A stretch of 64,000 bases of DNA from Albula goreensis (GCA_022829145.1 CM040744.1:434001-498000), one strand, 5' to 3'. Positions 13,150 through 25,562 are shown, counted from the stretch's first letter. Notes: generated by a model not told the origin, from the sequence alone. Translations and numbers: made by a program.

Positions 13150-13420
13150 GGCAGGCAGGGTTAAGATCATTCGATCGGGTCCTGCAATCATTATGTGAAA
13201 ACCGCGGACGAGACACCAATAGGGGCCTGTGCAACGCAGTAGCTCTGCCACTAATTACAAACAACGCGCCGTTAAGTACAAGATTACTGTTATCTGCAAG
13301 CTTTCCCTGACAGAGGGCTTAATTACTGTATGATAGGGGCTCCCAAACAAAGACCGCCCAATCAGAGGAGGCTGTTTGTTTGATTTATGGCCCCCGCACT
13401 TGGTTGCGGAGATGGGCTGT
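13150..13420. promoter_or_regulatory. candidate conserved noncoding block
   Basis: The block carries gcaatcattatgtgaaaacc, ccactaattacaaacaacgc, gagggcttaattactgtatg and ggctgtttgtttgatttatg. These are dense TAAT and forkhead-like words in complex sequence, set between low-complexity regions. A second similar block at 13640-13800 includes gttaattgattatttaccct and ggttgattgacaggaagg (TGATTGACAG, a PBX/MEIS-type word). Function is inferred. Confidence 0.33.
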
Positions 13421-14594
13421 TATACTCTCCACTGAAAACATTTTTATATTATTACATATTAGCATATTTGTTTTTTCTTTGTCTTTTTTTTTTTTCTATA
13501 ACACAACAAAACAAATGAGTATGGCCTTTTCTTTTTCCATTTGTTGTTAGTGATCCTCAGTGTATCATGAGAGTGTTGTTCTCTGTTGTTCTGTGACTGG
13601 CATGCTGTGAGCTCTGTCAGGGTTCCCCAAAGGCACACCCGCCCCGTTAATTGATTATTTACCCTCGCTCAATTGGATGTTGGGGGTTGATTGACAGGAA
13701 GGATCGTCCAATGGGCATCTCCGTCACGTTCTCCACAAAAGCCCCAGCTTCCACTAAGCTGCATTTGGACGAGGAAAGTACAAGTGAATATGATTTTGCA
13801 CTCCAAACCCCCCGTCCCACCATTTTGACCCAACTCAGGCTTATGACTTTCTGCCTCACACAGCGAAACATTTATCTTTTTTGTTTGTTCTGTTTGTTTG
13901 TTGGATTGATTGATTCATTACTGCAGATCACACATCTAACTACGTGCCCCCCACCCCCACCCCCAACCCCCAAAAGAATATCTGAGCCACTGTTATGGTC
14001 TACAGTTTCCCCCAGTGAAGCCAACGGAAATCACAATTAAAACAACAAACATGGCCTGTCCAATGTGTTTTTGAGACACACGTATGTTTTTGTGTGTGTT
14101 TTTTTCAATCCGTCAGATTAAAATGCGACCACAGCCTACAGCATACCTGACATGGATAAGATGTCCTCCTAAAGAGCTTACAAGAATCAAGGGAATCCCA
14201 TTAGGAAATTATATCACTTCTCCATTCTTAAGGAGAGTCAAGGTTTTTTGAAATAAAGTCAGTTTCAGGGTTCACAATTAGAATCGCTCAAGTTTTTGCT
14301 AATTGGCCAGATTTCAGCCAATGAGTTGTAGCTGAGCAGCCATGTCACCAGCTGAGAAGATGGCAGACAGCATGTTTCATTGTTCGTTTAGTGGAAGTTA
14401 CGTAACTGCAATGAGGTTTAGGTGCTATCTGTCATGTCAGATGCAATCATGATATGATAATTCAATAATTGAATATTGTATTAAAGCAGTTTAGGTTATA
14501 AGTCAGGTTATAAGACCTGCCTCCATGAATTCTGCGGCCTTTGACTTACGTTTCACTCAAAATGTAATTTTAAAAAAATGTACCATTAAACCTA

Positions 14595-14850
14595 TATAAG
14601 ACTGTCATAGCCATGACATTATACCTGTCATACACAGCCATAGCAAAATATTACAGTACACAGGAAATATTGTTACTCGATCATAATGTATGAAGTATAT
14701 TTTACAAAATGAATTGAAAAGCAGATGCTTCAAAATTATTGCTTCAAACATTGTGACGTTTAACATGAACTGTAGTACTCTGTCATGGCTGGTTATGACA
14801 GTGCTATGTAATGCTTATGACAGTGTTACGTGGGCTTTATAGCGCATCGG
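14595..14850. repeat. probable palindromic MITE remnant
   Basis: The left side carries actgtcatagccatgac (about 14602-14618). The right side carries gtcatggctggttatgacag (about 14782), whose reverse complement matches the left with a 4-nt indel. The word tatgacagtg recurs twice on the right, separated by ctatgtaatgct. This fits the widespread fish 'atgacagtgttatgta' palindromic repeats. No target duplication was identified. Confidence 0.45.
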
Positions 14851-14939
14851 TTCATTAAGCACACACCGAGCGCTTTCCTCAGTCTCTCTCTCCTGTTGTT
14901 TCTCACACCCTGGTGCTGGAGAAATTCCACATGGGTGTT

Positions 14940-15440
14940 ATTCTAGATGAGTGAGAGAGAGAGAGAGGAGGCAGACCTTGCCACCCTTCGCCATTTCCAG
15001 CCCCTCTGCCTGGCTCGTATTGCGGCCCGCGCCTGTGAGATACACGCTGGAGCCCGATTGCATTGCGCTGGATTTACATACAGGCCCATAATATTGCCAG
15101 CAAATCCCGCAGTTATTGCTTTTTCGTTCCAGCATAGACTGCTTATGGCGGGGTGACTGGCTGTGTTTGCTTTGCTCTCAGCTGAGAGAAGAGAGATGAT
15201 TTTACTCCAGTTTTTTTTTCTGTTTGTTTTTGTTAGTTTGTTTTTATGTTTTTCCCATACTCAGTCCCAGAGGACATCTGTGTGGGCTCTTTTTAGTTCC
15301 AGCCAATCTCTCTCGATCAATTACGGCTGTTGAAAACATCCATATTCTGTACATTTTCTTGCATTCGTCATGTGACACAGTGTGGATCAGGCCCGTTTCC
15401 ATTTGCTCTCAAGATCGTTGGTCTAACCTGTCAGCCCATA
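14940..15440. promoter_or_regulatory. candidate conserved noncoding block
   Basis: Complex sequence including gcctgtgagatacacgctgg, tacaggcccataatattgcc, ctctcgatcaattacggctg and ccataatttaatcaattaaa. Two stop-free frames of about 65-76 codons cross it but show no recognisable protein. Conservation has to be tested by alignment. Confidence 0.3.
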
Positions 15441-15714
15441 ATTTAATCAATTAAAAGAGTAACCTCTTTTTAAGCAATCATTTGCCTTATAGCACATTAC
15501 GGAAATAAAAGTATTAGTTGATCTGCTTGATTAATAGTCTTGGGATGTGAATGTGGGACATTTATACTTGAGGCATTCGTAGCTATTTCTGACACATGTG
15601 GCCTTAAGAGGGTAAGTCGTTCTTCAGCTGCCATTAAAGGTGTCTTATCAAGAAAAATTAACAGCTCCTTATAATTCAGGAACTTCAGATATTGTTCGAG
15701 GAAAAACAACAAGC

Positions 15715-15850
15715 TTAGAGAAAAATGTTCCTTAGGGGTTCCCCATGTGTCCCACTGGGGGAACACTTAAAGGTTCTTCTTTGGTATGGATACATGGGGT
15801 CTTTGTAGAACCTTATTGTGAGGGTTATATAAAGAACGCATTTTGATGAG
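15715..15850. repeat. probable interspersed repeat ('aaaggttcttc...gaacctt' type)
   Basis: The sequence contains ccactgggggaacacttaaa, aggttcttctttggtatgga and tagaaccttattgtg. The paired ggttc and gaacc words and the overall wording resemble a common fish MITE family. Boundaries are not defined, and this could be chance. Confidence 0.35.
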
Positions 15851-16806
15851 CATACCAGATTCCCACTGGTCACTGCGATGGACTCTGTGAACTTAAACCG
15901 CTTTATGAATCATGCTTTCGAAATGTCATGCTTTTAAGTTTGTCTTTCGATCATCTTTCCTGAAAAATCACCAAGAAAGATTATTTTTTACAGTTTCTTA
16001 AATAGAAATTTTGTTCAGATTAATTTTATTTCAGATGACCTTTCAAAACATGTTTTGAAAAGATAAAAGACATTTTCATGCTTTGTATTTTTTTGTAATT
16101 ACGGCAACTCCTTTGGCTTCAGTTGGAGAAAGGACAGAGTGGTTTCCCTCAGTCACTGACTGATTGGTTAACTGACTGACTCACTGACTGACTGTGTCCC
16201 TCAGTAATGATGTCATCAGCACAGGGCCTGTTCGTTTCTAGCAGAGCTTTAGATGTTTAGTTGTTGATGTTTTTGACTCTGACTGGATTTTCAAGGCCAA
16301 CTGAAGCAGAACGTAACAACGAAACATCATTATGAGCAGAAACCGAAGTAGCACACATGGCTAAAGTTACACAGTCAAGAAAAAAAAAAACAAGAGAAAA
16401 CATTTTTGAGAAATATTTGAAAAAGTGGAAACGTCATACACTAAATACGGTCTCCCTTTTTGCCATTAATGGAATACTGTATCTTTGAACACTCCTTGAA
16501 AAGGGGAAAATAAAGAGGATTGCGCATTTGGCGGTTCTGTGGAGAGAATACCCTTCAGTTTTGCTCTGGGCCAAGGCTATGAATCATCTCAGAAACGAGC
16601 TGCTGGAGGAAATCTCAGACGACCGTAAGACTCCTCTATTCAGCGGGCCCAGCTGCTCTCGCTGTCACATTCGCAAAAAAACACGTACCGCTCAATAAAC
16701 ACAAATATATAAATACAGATACACTCCGGTCTTTCAGAAAAAATCCCCCAGAAGTGTTTGATTAAATCTGACATCTGTCTCCACTGCTCATTGTTTTGTC
16801 ATTTGT

Positions 16807-16875
16807 TTTTCTTTCTATATATTGAAGCTGGAGAAGGAAAAAAATCCTTCTCCAATTTCAATATATGAAAGGAAA
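16807..16875 (+). other. strong 69-nt hairpin (inverted repeat)
   Basis: The arms 16817-16838 and 16845-16866 are complementary at 20 of 22 positions, separated by six A residues. In plus-strand RNA one of the two differences is a G-U wobble and the other a C-A mismatch. Past a single bulged T the pairing continues for nine more pairs outward (one G-U), giving about 31 pairs in total. The size and shape are like a short microRNA precursor or a snap-back repeat. There is no flanking gene. Confidence 0.75.
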
Positions 16876-17318
16876 TAATTTGATATTCAGCATATACTCC
16901 GATTTGTACGCTTCTGTATTGTTGTTGGCGATTCAAAGCTTAATCACTTTAAACAAAGGGTCGAATGTACACTGAATAAAATGGTACATTTGTCTAAATT
17001 TGTCACTCAGTTCAAGACTGTTTGTGTCCATGTTGACATGATCCACTGAGTGCGAAAGTAGTTTAAATTGAGAGGCGGGGTGGTTAACTAAAGTTAATAT
17101 GTACATTAATGGGCTATGAGCTCTCGGGAAATCTTTCAGATATATGTTGATGGACAGAAGGTCAAAGAAGAAAACCTCTTCTAAACTCACTGAATCTTTT
17201 TCGTCATCAGACTTAGCTAGGTATGCATTCACTTTCAGGTCAGAGATCTTTTTATGTTATATATCTTTCAGATAAATTAATATGAAAGTAAAGGGTGAGG
17301 ACACTGGTGATGTGACAG

Positions 17319-17800
17319 ATTCAATTCAATTCAATTTGTATAGCGCTTTTTACAATAAGTTGTCACAAAGCAGCTTTACGATTGATCCCTGGTCTGAAAC
17401 CCCCTCAGAGCAAGTCAAGGCAACAGTGGCAAGGAAAAACTCCCTGATAAACAGGAAGAAACCTTGAGCAGAACCTGGCTCGGAGGGGGAGCCCATCTGC
17501 TTCTGACTGGCACAGGGTGTACAACAGGTAGACAGGAGAGTGGAGATGGCTGACATAACTCTTACTGATTCAACTGATAATTAAAATGATAACAGGTACA
17601 ATAAGTACAATAACAGTGATTATAGCAGTTTAGGTAGAATAACCAGATTTGTAGTAGAACAGTAAATATGGTAAGTAGGGTCCAGTTCTTGGCACAGGGC
17701 GGGTTGGACGGGCAGGACAGGAAGATAGCTGAGCCAGGGGTTGGGCTGCGGTGTTTGGGCTTCAACTCCAGGCAGGCGGAGAATAAAACACAGTAATCCA
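17319..17800 (-). repeat. dispersed teleost repeat with (ATTCA)n terminus
   Basis: It starts with gattcaattcaattcaattt, followed by gtatagcgctttttacaata and agttgtcacaaagcagcttt. Further in are gcaacagtggcaaggaaaaa and 'gaaaccttgagcagaacctggctc'. I recognise this wording as a widespread fish interspersed repeat. The short repeat at the left edge would be a 3' tail if the element reads on the minus strand. The right boundary is a guess from the end of the repeat-like wording. There is no coding capacity. Confidence 0.55.
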
Positions 17801-18439
17801 TTGATAAGTGGATTCCAGCTGTATTTCTTACTGTGTTTTTATAACGAATGTTGGTTCATTAGATCACCTCAAGAACAATTATAGCACACATTTATGAGAC
17901 TGTGAGCTCCCGGCAACAATTAATCTAGAAGGCAAAACTGGTTCGATCAATGGTGTACCTTTTGAGACAGTCCTCTGCTTACTAAGTATGAATTAAGAAA
18001 TATTCCATCTGTCATATTTTTCAATAAACTTTTTTCCCCTCAATTAAAGCATCAATATTCATTTCACAGTTGCGATCATTTACTAGTCAGGCCTTGGTTC
18101 CAGAGAGGCGCAAGACAGATTCTGATAGTCTAAAATAATTCTCATGTATGTAACATGATAATTAAAAGGAAATATTCATATTAAGGGAAAACAAACTATA
18201 GAAAAATACTCATTAGACCTCATAAATATATGCAAATGCTATTAATTAGGGAAAGGACCTTGGGCATTACATTTTAGTTATTTTTTTCTTTATTGTATTT
18301 TATTTTTATTTTTAATTTTTACTTATTTATTTGCTTGTTTCATTTGAATCTTTGCTGTTGGCTTCCCTGAGGTATGTACCAAGTAACTTCACCCCCATTG
18401 GCTCCTTGAAGGTAACGAACCAGTCTTTCTTTTACAGTC

Positions 18440-18740
18440 GTACAGCCCGCTGTCTCCTCAAGTTAGCCTAACGTCTCTCCAGCGTTGGTTCCCCAGTGGT
18501 ACGACCCGCTGTCTCACGGTTTGGTTCTCCAGTGGTACGGCCCACTGTCTCATACTGCTTATCCCCAAGTGGTTTGACCGACTGTCTCACGCCGCTGGTT
18601 CCCCAGTGGTACAACCCAGGGTTTCCTGCTGTTTGATTCCCCAATTGGTACAACCCAGTGTCTCCTGCAGCTTGCTTCCCAAGTGGTATGACCCAGCGTG
18701 CAGCGCTGCCGTTCCTCCAGTGGTATGGACCACTTTCTGC
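18440..18740. repeat. 36-38-bp minisatellite, about 7 copies
   Basis: The core ttccccagtggtacgaccc then gctgtctca recurs with ccag/ccaa anchors at about 18493, 18529, 18565, 18603, 18641, 18679 and 18717. Spacing is 36, 36, 38, 38, 38 and 38. The copies are more diverged than those of the 37-bp array at 6941. Stop-free frames on both strands, with repeated Thr-Gly-Glu-Pro-like or Trp-Gly-Asn-like wording, are by-products of the repeat. Confidence 0.88.
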
Positions 18741-18774
18741 TCTCCATTCCTCCATCTGTCTGCATTCTGCCATC

Positions 18775-19300
18775 GAGGCTCCCTCGGACACCGCCTGCCA
18801 AGCGGCCGCTTTGACAAAGGCGAGTCATGAGCTCATTTCACAGCGCGGAACAGTGCTTTAATAAAAATTAAAAAAAAACGAACACTAAGGAGGTAGAGGT
18901 GACGAGCCTTGCTGTTTTTGTTTATGCGGCAACAATAGGTACAGTAGGCTTTGTGAATGGAGATTATGTAAGGTATTGAGCATGCGGTATCTATTCCGCT
19001 GTCCCATATTCTGCTGATACAGCTTCCTGCTGAGGGTTTAAACACTCTCACCCTCTCACAGTCATTTTGTCAAGACACCTGTGCTCTCGGGGGTTCAATT
19101 ACACCGTGAGAGGACCGAGGTGATTGGTCAACCCCCAAGACATTAATAAATGATGGTGGTGATGGGAAAAGTGCAAGCGGAATGGAGTGGATTGCTCATT
19201 TCCTGCACCGTGGCGTTCGTTACATAAAGCAGATGTTTGTTGATGTGTAGTTTCCGCGGGCCCCCGTCACGTACGGTGATGCTGGTTGGTTGCGGCCTCA
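18775..19300. promoter_or_regulatory. candidate conserved noncoding block
   Basis: Contains ccgctttgacaaaggcgagt (a TCF-like CTTTGA word), 'gggttcaattacaccgtgagaggaccgaggtgattggtca' and gacattaataaatgatggtg. It is complex and largely repeat-free, beginning right after the 36-38-bp minisatellite. Confidence 0.28.
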
Positions 19301-19379
19301 GACATCAAAGGAGAATTTGTATTCATTCATTTTCTCCCATCCTGTTGTACAGAGACGGACGGGTGATGCATTCAAAGAC

Positions 19380-19690
19380 GAACGCACAGGTAAAAATGCA
19401 TACATGTACTCTCCATCTGCACACAGAGGGAAACGTGCTCGAACATGTGCACAGAAACACAATCGTTCATCCATATGCACTGGAACTATACACGCTTACA
19501 CAGAACGTGCACACATTCACTCAGGGACACATGCAAATACACACAAACTTGTAGACATGCACAAGCACACTTATTTGTGTGCATGCCTGCACAAACACAC
19601 AAACATACTCATTCAGGAATGCATTAACACACACACACATACACACACACACACACATGCATTCACAGACCCACACATAGGTTGTGGCAC
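19380..19690. repeat. degenerate CA-rich stretch
   Basis: Scattered cacaca words lead up to perfect (CA)n at about 19627-19656. The open frames through it are compositional. Confidence 0.8.
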
Positions 19691-20384
19691 CAATGTATAA
19701 ACTAGATGTAATTTATGAATAGAATAAAAAGAGCTTTTGAAACAGAGAAAAAGTTAAATGTTGGCAGAAACATCAAATTTATAGATGTGGAATTAGTTTC
19801 CACTGAGAGATTGTTAGTTTTCTTCTATATTTCAAACCATTTCTGTTGGATCAAGAGCAAACAAATACATTTACTGCATGCTAAGGGAGACCTTGTTATG
19901 ATTATTTCAATGGTACAAAAATACCCTGTGGAAGAGTATTTAAATTAAATGACCAATAAATTAGTTTTAAAATGATCATCTTTTCAGAAGTTCAAAAGTA
20001 AGCTTATTGGCACAAACTTTAGTTTTGATTTAGTTGTAAGTCTTTTATCACTTAAATAATTCAATATTTGTTTGAATAAATGAACATGAAAAATATTCTC
20101 TGATGAATATAGAAAGTAATAGCTAATTGGAGTTTAAGAAAGTTTTTTTAAAATTTCTTTTAACTTTCTAGCATTGTACTAATGGAGTTTTTTTCTTTCA
20201 TGTCAGTTCATTACATTTAATTTATTAATCTCCAATACTTAATGTGCCAAATATGTCAAATTCAAAGAACAAAAAAATGAGGACACTTTTTTTTCCTTCA
20301 ATGGAAACTCTCAAGCTGTTGAGGAGCTGCTGGGGGTGTTGGCTGTGCAGCAGTTTACTCACAAGGGAGATGCAGACTGCTTTC

Positions 20385-20620
20385 TGTTAGGTCCAACGCC
20401 CGGCGCTCCCATCGCGCAGCGGGTTTTCAAACCGCAGCCACGCACCGTTGTCACAGCCGGCGAACTGCGCATGAGCCGCCACGCTCTGGAGACCCGCAGT
20501 GCGCACGCGGCTCCGGCTCGAGAGCTGGTGCAGCAGCACATATTGAACTGGTGCTAACACATGGGCACGAACCTACCGCGGAACTGACCTAAATGCGGGT
20601 ACCCGCTATACAGTCAGAGC
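20385..20620. promoter_or_regulatory. small CpG island
   Basis: I count about 25 CpG dinucleotides in roughly 225 bp, against very few in the flanking kilobases. The segment is also GC-rich (gcgcagcgggttttcaaacc, gccggcgaactgcgcatgag, gcagtgcgcacgcggctccg). About 120 bp downstream are a TATAAA (20732-20737) and a perfect palindromic CRE, TGACGTCA (20739-20746). These are in reversed order for a promoter that starts inside the island, so they may be unrelated. A stop-free frame (20243-20557, plus strand) overlaps the island. Its translation is unfamiliar and lacks an early ATG, so I do not call it a gene. Confidence 0.5.
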
Positions 20621-21945
20621 GAGAAAAATGAAGCTGGTTTAAAGAGCGGAGAAGTTCAATCAAGTAAACTAAAGAACAGTAGTAAATGGGGGAGTGAAGT
20701 AGGCTATTTGTTTAAAAGCTTGTGCACGCTCTATAAAGTGACGTCAAACTGACGGATTTCATTCTGTTTTGACTCTGTTTCATTTTAGGCCGGTGCTTCA
20801 CTGGTCCAACAGTATACCAACACCTCTATTTTAAGGGCACTATTTTAACTCATAACATAATGGTCAAAATACAGCATATTATCTTGAGTAATTGCTGCAT
20901 TATTTCATTATTTCAGTATTTCAAAAAAATATGTGACTTCAATTTCACACAAGTAGAATGTAACAGTTTCGTTATATTCTACTGCTACCAAACTCATCCT
21001 TCCTTTCACACAGATACCAGACAGATTTGGGCTTTCAAGAATCTGGACAGTCAAATTTTTTTGTGCAATATTTGTCTAATCCTTAAAATAAATCAACTCT
21101 GATCTCAGTACATTATCTCCTCTCATGATCTCAGCTCATATTAACTTTATTCAAATGTAAATAAGACTATTAAGACACTGAACGGTTTTCTGTGTCCATT
21201 GGTTGAAGGGATACTCTGACATTTCGGAGATTAATCCCTTTTTTACTTTCAACGTACACAAAAACCCACAAGCATCGATTACATTTCTGCTCACGCATTA
21301 ACAGAGATTACTATGTAACCAAAGCACCAGACCAAACTTAGCATTAGCACAACGACGGTATGTCTGAGGAAAGTTGTGATTGCACAGTCTAGCTCCAATC
21401 AAAGTTAGAACATCTTCCCACAGTTCCTTAAGTTATAGATGTGGTTTTGCTCATATCCAGAACAATTATCTACAATTTTAAGCAGTAAGAAGACTTAATT
21501 GCCCATGGGGGAAATTCTGAATTCTCATACTTTCATAGTTACGCAGAACATACTTGTTCGAATTCTGACCTGGCTTATGCGGCCACATCCGACCCGCGCA
21601 GGGCAGAAAAGTAGCAGGACCCATATAGAATCTTGAATAATGCTAATTCAGCCTGGAAAATGACACACACCCACGAAAACTTGATAGCCCAATAATGCTT
21701 TTCATTACCTACGTACTAAGATTCTTCCGTGTAGCAGAGAAAACTTCAATTTTGAAAGTTCATCAGACAAACTGGATGACATAGCCATGCACAAACTCTA
21801 CTTTGTAATGCACACACTTGAATATTTTCTGCTAAAATGAAATGGCTTTAACGTATGTTACCAAATACAGTATATTCTAAAAAAAAACATAAAGTGCAAT
21901 CTACATATAAGAGCTGAATTGTTCAGTTAAATACATACAGTAAAT

Positions 21946-21947
<2 letters not shown>

Positions 21948-21991
<44 letters not shown>

Positions 21992-22055
21992 CAGTAGTAG
22001 TAGTAGAAGTGGTGGTAGCTGTAGTAGCAGATGCAGTAGTAGAAGTAATAGTAGT
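21948..22055. repeat. (ATT)n trinucleotide microsatellite plus AGT/AGC tail
   Basis: Nearly 15 uninterrupted ATT units (21948-21991) run into a degenerate (AGT)n/(AGC)n stretch ending near 22055. Confidence 0.95.
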
Positions 22056-22059
22056 GAAT

Positions 22060-24308
22060 TTAAGAATGTTACGTCCCCATCCCGAGCAAACCTCCCCCTC
22101 AGATGCAGGAGGAAATGATCACACATGAAACTCCTTTGATTTGCATGCTATTTTGCACACTGCAGACCCAACACCAGTCACTAATCAAGTTACACATGAA
22201 GACATTCTACCCGCCTACACTGTGGGGTTCTCAGTCAGTGGCATCCAATCTGGGCAACGGTAACTTTTCACCAAGAGGGTGGGGTCACTTCATAAACACA
22301 GCTAAGCTGCCCCATTCAAACAACACAATTTAAACAAACTCATTGATCTGCTTTTGTCCTTGATACATGTCCTTATCTTTCAACAGGAAATAATCAATTT
22401 CTTTATTGATCCTGTTTGATTTTTCTGAGAGAGAGTGCCAACAGGGGTTGGGGGAGGAATTAAAATGCCAGGTTTTTTTTTTCAAATTTTTTTGTTTAAT
22501 GTATTCTCTTTTTTGGCATGTCCCTGATAAGATCAAACTCGATAAAGCACAAATCACACAAAGGGATTTTGATGTCTCTGGCTTTCCCAATTACATCTGA
22601 CTTTGAATTAGAGTTCTAGAGGAGCAGAAGAGCCAAGTAAAGTTTCAGATGAGAAAAGCCTGTTTAGGTTGATAAAAAATCATGTAGAACCAAAAACCCA
22701 TGCTGAGTTCAAAGTGGCTTTTCCCCTTTTTTTAAAGTCTGAACACTTAACAGTTACTAAGACCGGTTGTAAACACTTACTAACATTTTCCAGAGAGTTC
22801 AATATATACTTTGAATTTAATTGCGATACGTAATACTTACTGCCACAGTGACATCTATCCAGCTGGGTGTTAGAGAAGGAAGATATACCTGCCTCTTCCA
22901 TGCCAAACCCTGCAGTTGATATTTTAACGCGTATTATAAGGGAATTATTAAAATTGTATTTTAAAACATTTTTCAAGATCATGTTTTAAAAAATTCTATA
23001 ATTCACAATATATAATTATAGTTAACTTTGAAATATCTTCAAAAAAAAAATGACAGATTATTGTAGAGCGAGTAGCGTTGGCAGTTTTCCTTAAAGTACA
23101 AAAAAGGCACAAAAAATCTTAATGACGATATAAGGGAAATTTTGAGGTGTACAAAGTACAGATATGTGAATATTTCAGTACAAAATATCTATTTGAGAGA
23201 TATCTTTGAAATAAAATGTAATGTGTGTACAAACATACGTTATTTTTTATTCTTTCATTTGAAAGATAACATTCATTTAAATTAGATACAGTGAAAATGA
23301 CTGTATAAACACAAACAGAACTTTGTTTTCACCCTTGTTTGTGCCTGTCTCTGCCAATTAACAAGAGCATACACAAGCAACTGGGAATCCCACATAACAA
23401 GACAGTTCACAGCGCCCATAGGAAGTGCTATAAATTGCCTTTTACTGTTTTAGCAACTGTTGCTGGGAAGAAGTTCCAGCGGACCAAAAAAAAAAAAAAA
23501 CGATTGTTCAGTTTTTTAGCTTACAGAGAAGGTGGATCAAACATTATAGGAGAGTAGGACTTATTGACTCTTGCAACATATTGCAAGTATGTTTCAAGAA
23601 ATACTTTTGAGCTCCTACAAAAACGATATTTTCTTTTATTTGTAATATTTAAGAAATAACAAAAAATATTCAAAAAATCAATGTTATAGAAAACCCCTGC
23701 TAAACAGAGTGAAAATGATATGTTTATTGAAAGCACTGGACAGGATATAAGTGATTGAATGAAACTGTAATTTAATATACAACGCTTTGTAGAAACAAGA
23801 ACATCTTTCATCTTGCGCAGTTTGCCCTCAAAGCAGTTTTGCATCAGTTTTGAGCAACAGCAGCACTCTAGTTAGGCTGAATAAAAATCTTATTCACATT
23901 TGTATTATGACTGGATGCGTTTTTCTGAAAACGCAGTATATTGTATTCTATTACGGCAAGTATTGGAGTGGATTCAAACTAATTATTATTATTATTATAT
24001 AACAAAATGCTTACATCATGCATAGGTTGTTCATTCTTCTGTTTACGCTTTGATGACAGGGATTGATCGACCCAGTAACCTTTCCAAGTGAGGCTGAACA
24101 AAAGAGAGTCCCACTACGCTGTAAATATAATGCATATTACTCAATGTCTGTGACCGTATCTCTGGCCCTGGCTCTGCCTGTAAACATTCATTTACTGAAT
24201 GTTTTAATAAGCTATGCAGTGGTGTGTGTGTGTCAAAACTGTCACTACAAAGGGTGTACTAATATCATAATTAAACAATGTTCAAAATGTGCGTTATGTC
24301 TGAGCCTG

Positions 24309-24310
<2 letters not shown>
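22060..24310. other. AT-rich intergenic DNA, nothing recognised
   Basis: Long A and T runs and short frames only. No retroelement motifs are seen. Confidence 0.6.
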
Positions 24311-24312
<2 letters not shown>

Positions 24313-24354
<42 letters not shown>

Positions 24355-24730
24355 ATAGAGAAATGCCCATAACCCTATGCATGTTCTGCTTTCTGCACAT
24401 ATAAACACTCACACTCTTGTGTGAGCATTTGTGTGTTCTCATTCACAGCGGTACACATCAATCAAAAACTGAATATTAGGCATGATCCACAGCAAGGCAA
24501 GGGTTAACAACGAGTACATTATTCTCGCATGGGCAAAGTGATGAGTGTTATTATGTGCTGTTTAAAAAGAACAGTTTGTGTGCATGTTTGTGATGTGCAT
24601 GTGTGGGTGCATGTATTTGTGTGTGTGTGTGGGTGTTTGTGTGTCACAGTCTGTGCATCAGTGTTGTGCTTATCCGTGTGTGTGTCTGTCTGTGTATGTG
24701 CTCATCTGTCTGTGTGCATGCATTTGTATG

Positions 24731-24775
<45 letters not shown>
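24313..24775. repeat. GT microsatellites
   Basis: A perfect (TG)n at 24313-24353, degenerate GT from about 24575, and a second perfect run at 24733-24772. Confidence 0.95.
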
Positions 24776-24889
24776 GTGAGTGGGCAAGCGTGGATTAAAC
24801 TCACACACCGTGGTAAATTCATAATATTAAAATGCACGTCAGTCCGACTCTAACGGACTGTTTAAACTGCTGGGGTGTAAATGAGCTCC

Positions 24890-25380
24890 AGGCTATTCCC
24901 TCCTCTACACTTCAGCCCCTCGACGAGGGCCGTTGAAAAAAGAAAGTGAAGATGAAGAAGGAGAAGCAAAAGAAGAAGAGATAGAAGGTAAAAAAAGCCG
25001 CCATTTGTTTCTATGGAAACCTCCAACCAAGCACAGTTGGTACAATGAGGCAATTTCTCCAAACCATTTTCCCATTTGATTAATTATGTCTTTGTGTCAA
25101 GTTGAAAAAAAAATTTAGTGGGGGGCCCGGACCATCTCCTCGGCTGAGGGAGGAGAGGGCCCACGTCCCTGACAAATGGGGGTATTGTTTCGGACGCATT
25201 CAGCCAGGCTGCTTGGGTCTTTGGGAGCCGACGGACACGGAAACAAAATGACTGTCCCTCCCTATCCGCCCCCCCCCCCCCTTAATGAGCTGCTGCCTGT
25301 CAGAACTGGTTAGGGCCTTCAGATACGGGATGGCCGGAGCCGCTGACAGCGGACCCCGCTATTAGCGCGATGATGAGGAG
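24890..25380. promoter_or_regulatory. candidate conserved noncoding block
   Basis: Complex sequence with catttgattaattatgtctt, tgacaaatgggggtattgtt, ccttaatgagctgctgcctg and ccccgctattagcgcgatga. GC content is moderately raised. No protein-like frame is seen. Confidence 0.3.
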
Positions 25381-25562
25381 CAGTATGAGAGGGGAGATGG
25401 GAGGGGGAGGGAGGTGTGTGGGGTGGGGTGGGGGGGAGGTTGCAGTGTGGCAGAAAAGGGTGGGTTGGGTTGGAGTGGCTCACTGTTGAAGTTTCTCTTT
25501 TTCCCCTTAGTTGTTGTGGGGAGCGTCATAGCACCGGACTGGAGGCAAAGATGGGAGGAATA

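Noticed and set aside
18468-18830. Overlapping open frames with repeated TGEP/WGN-like peptides
   Set aside because: They arise from the 36-38-bp minisatellite and exist on both strands, so the repetition is a DNA property.
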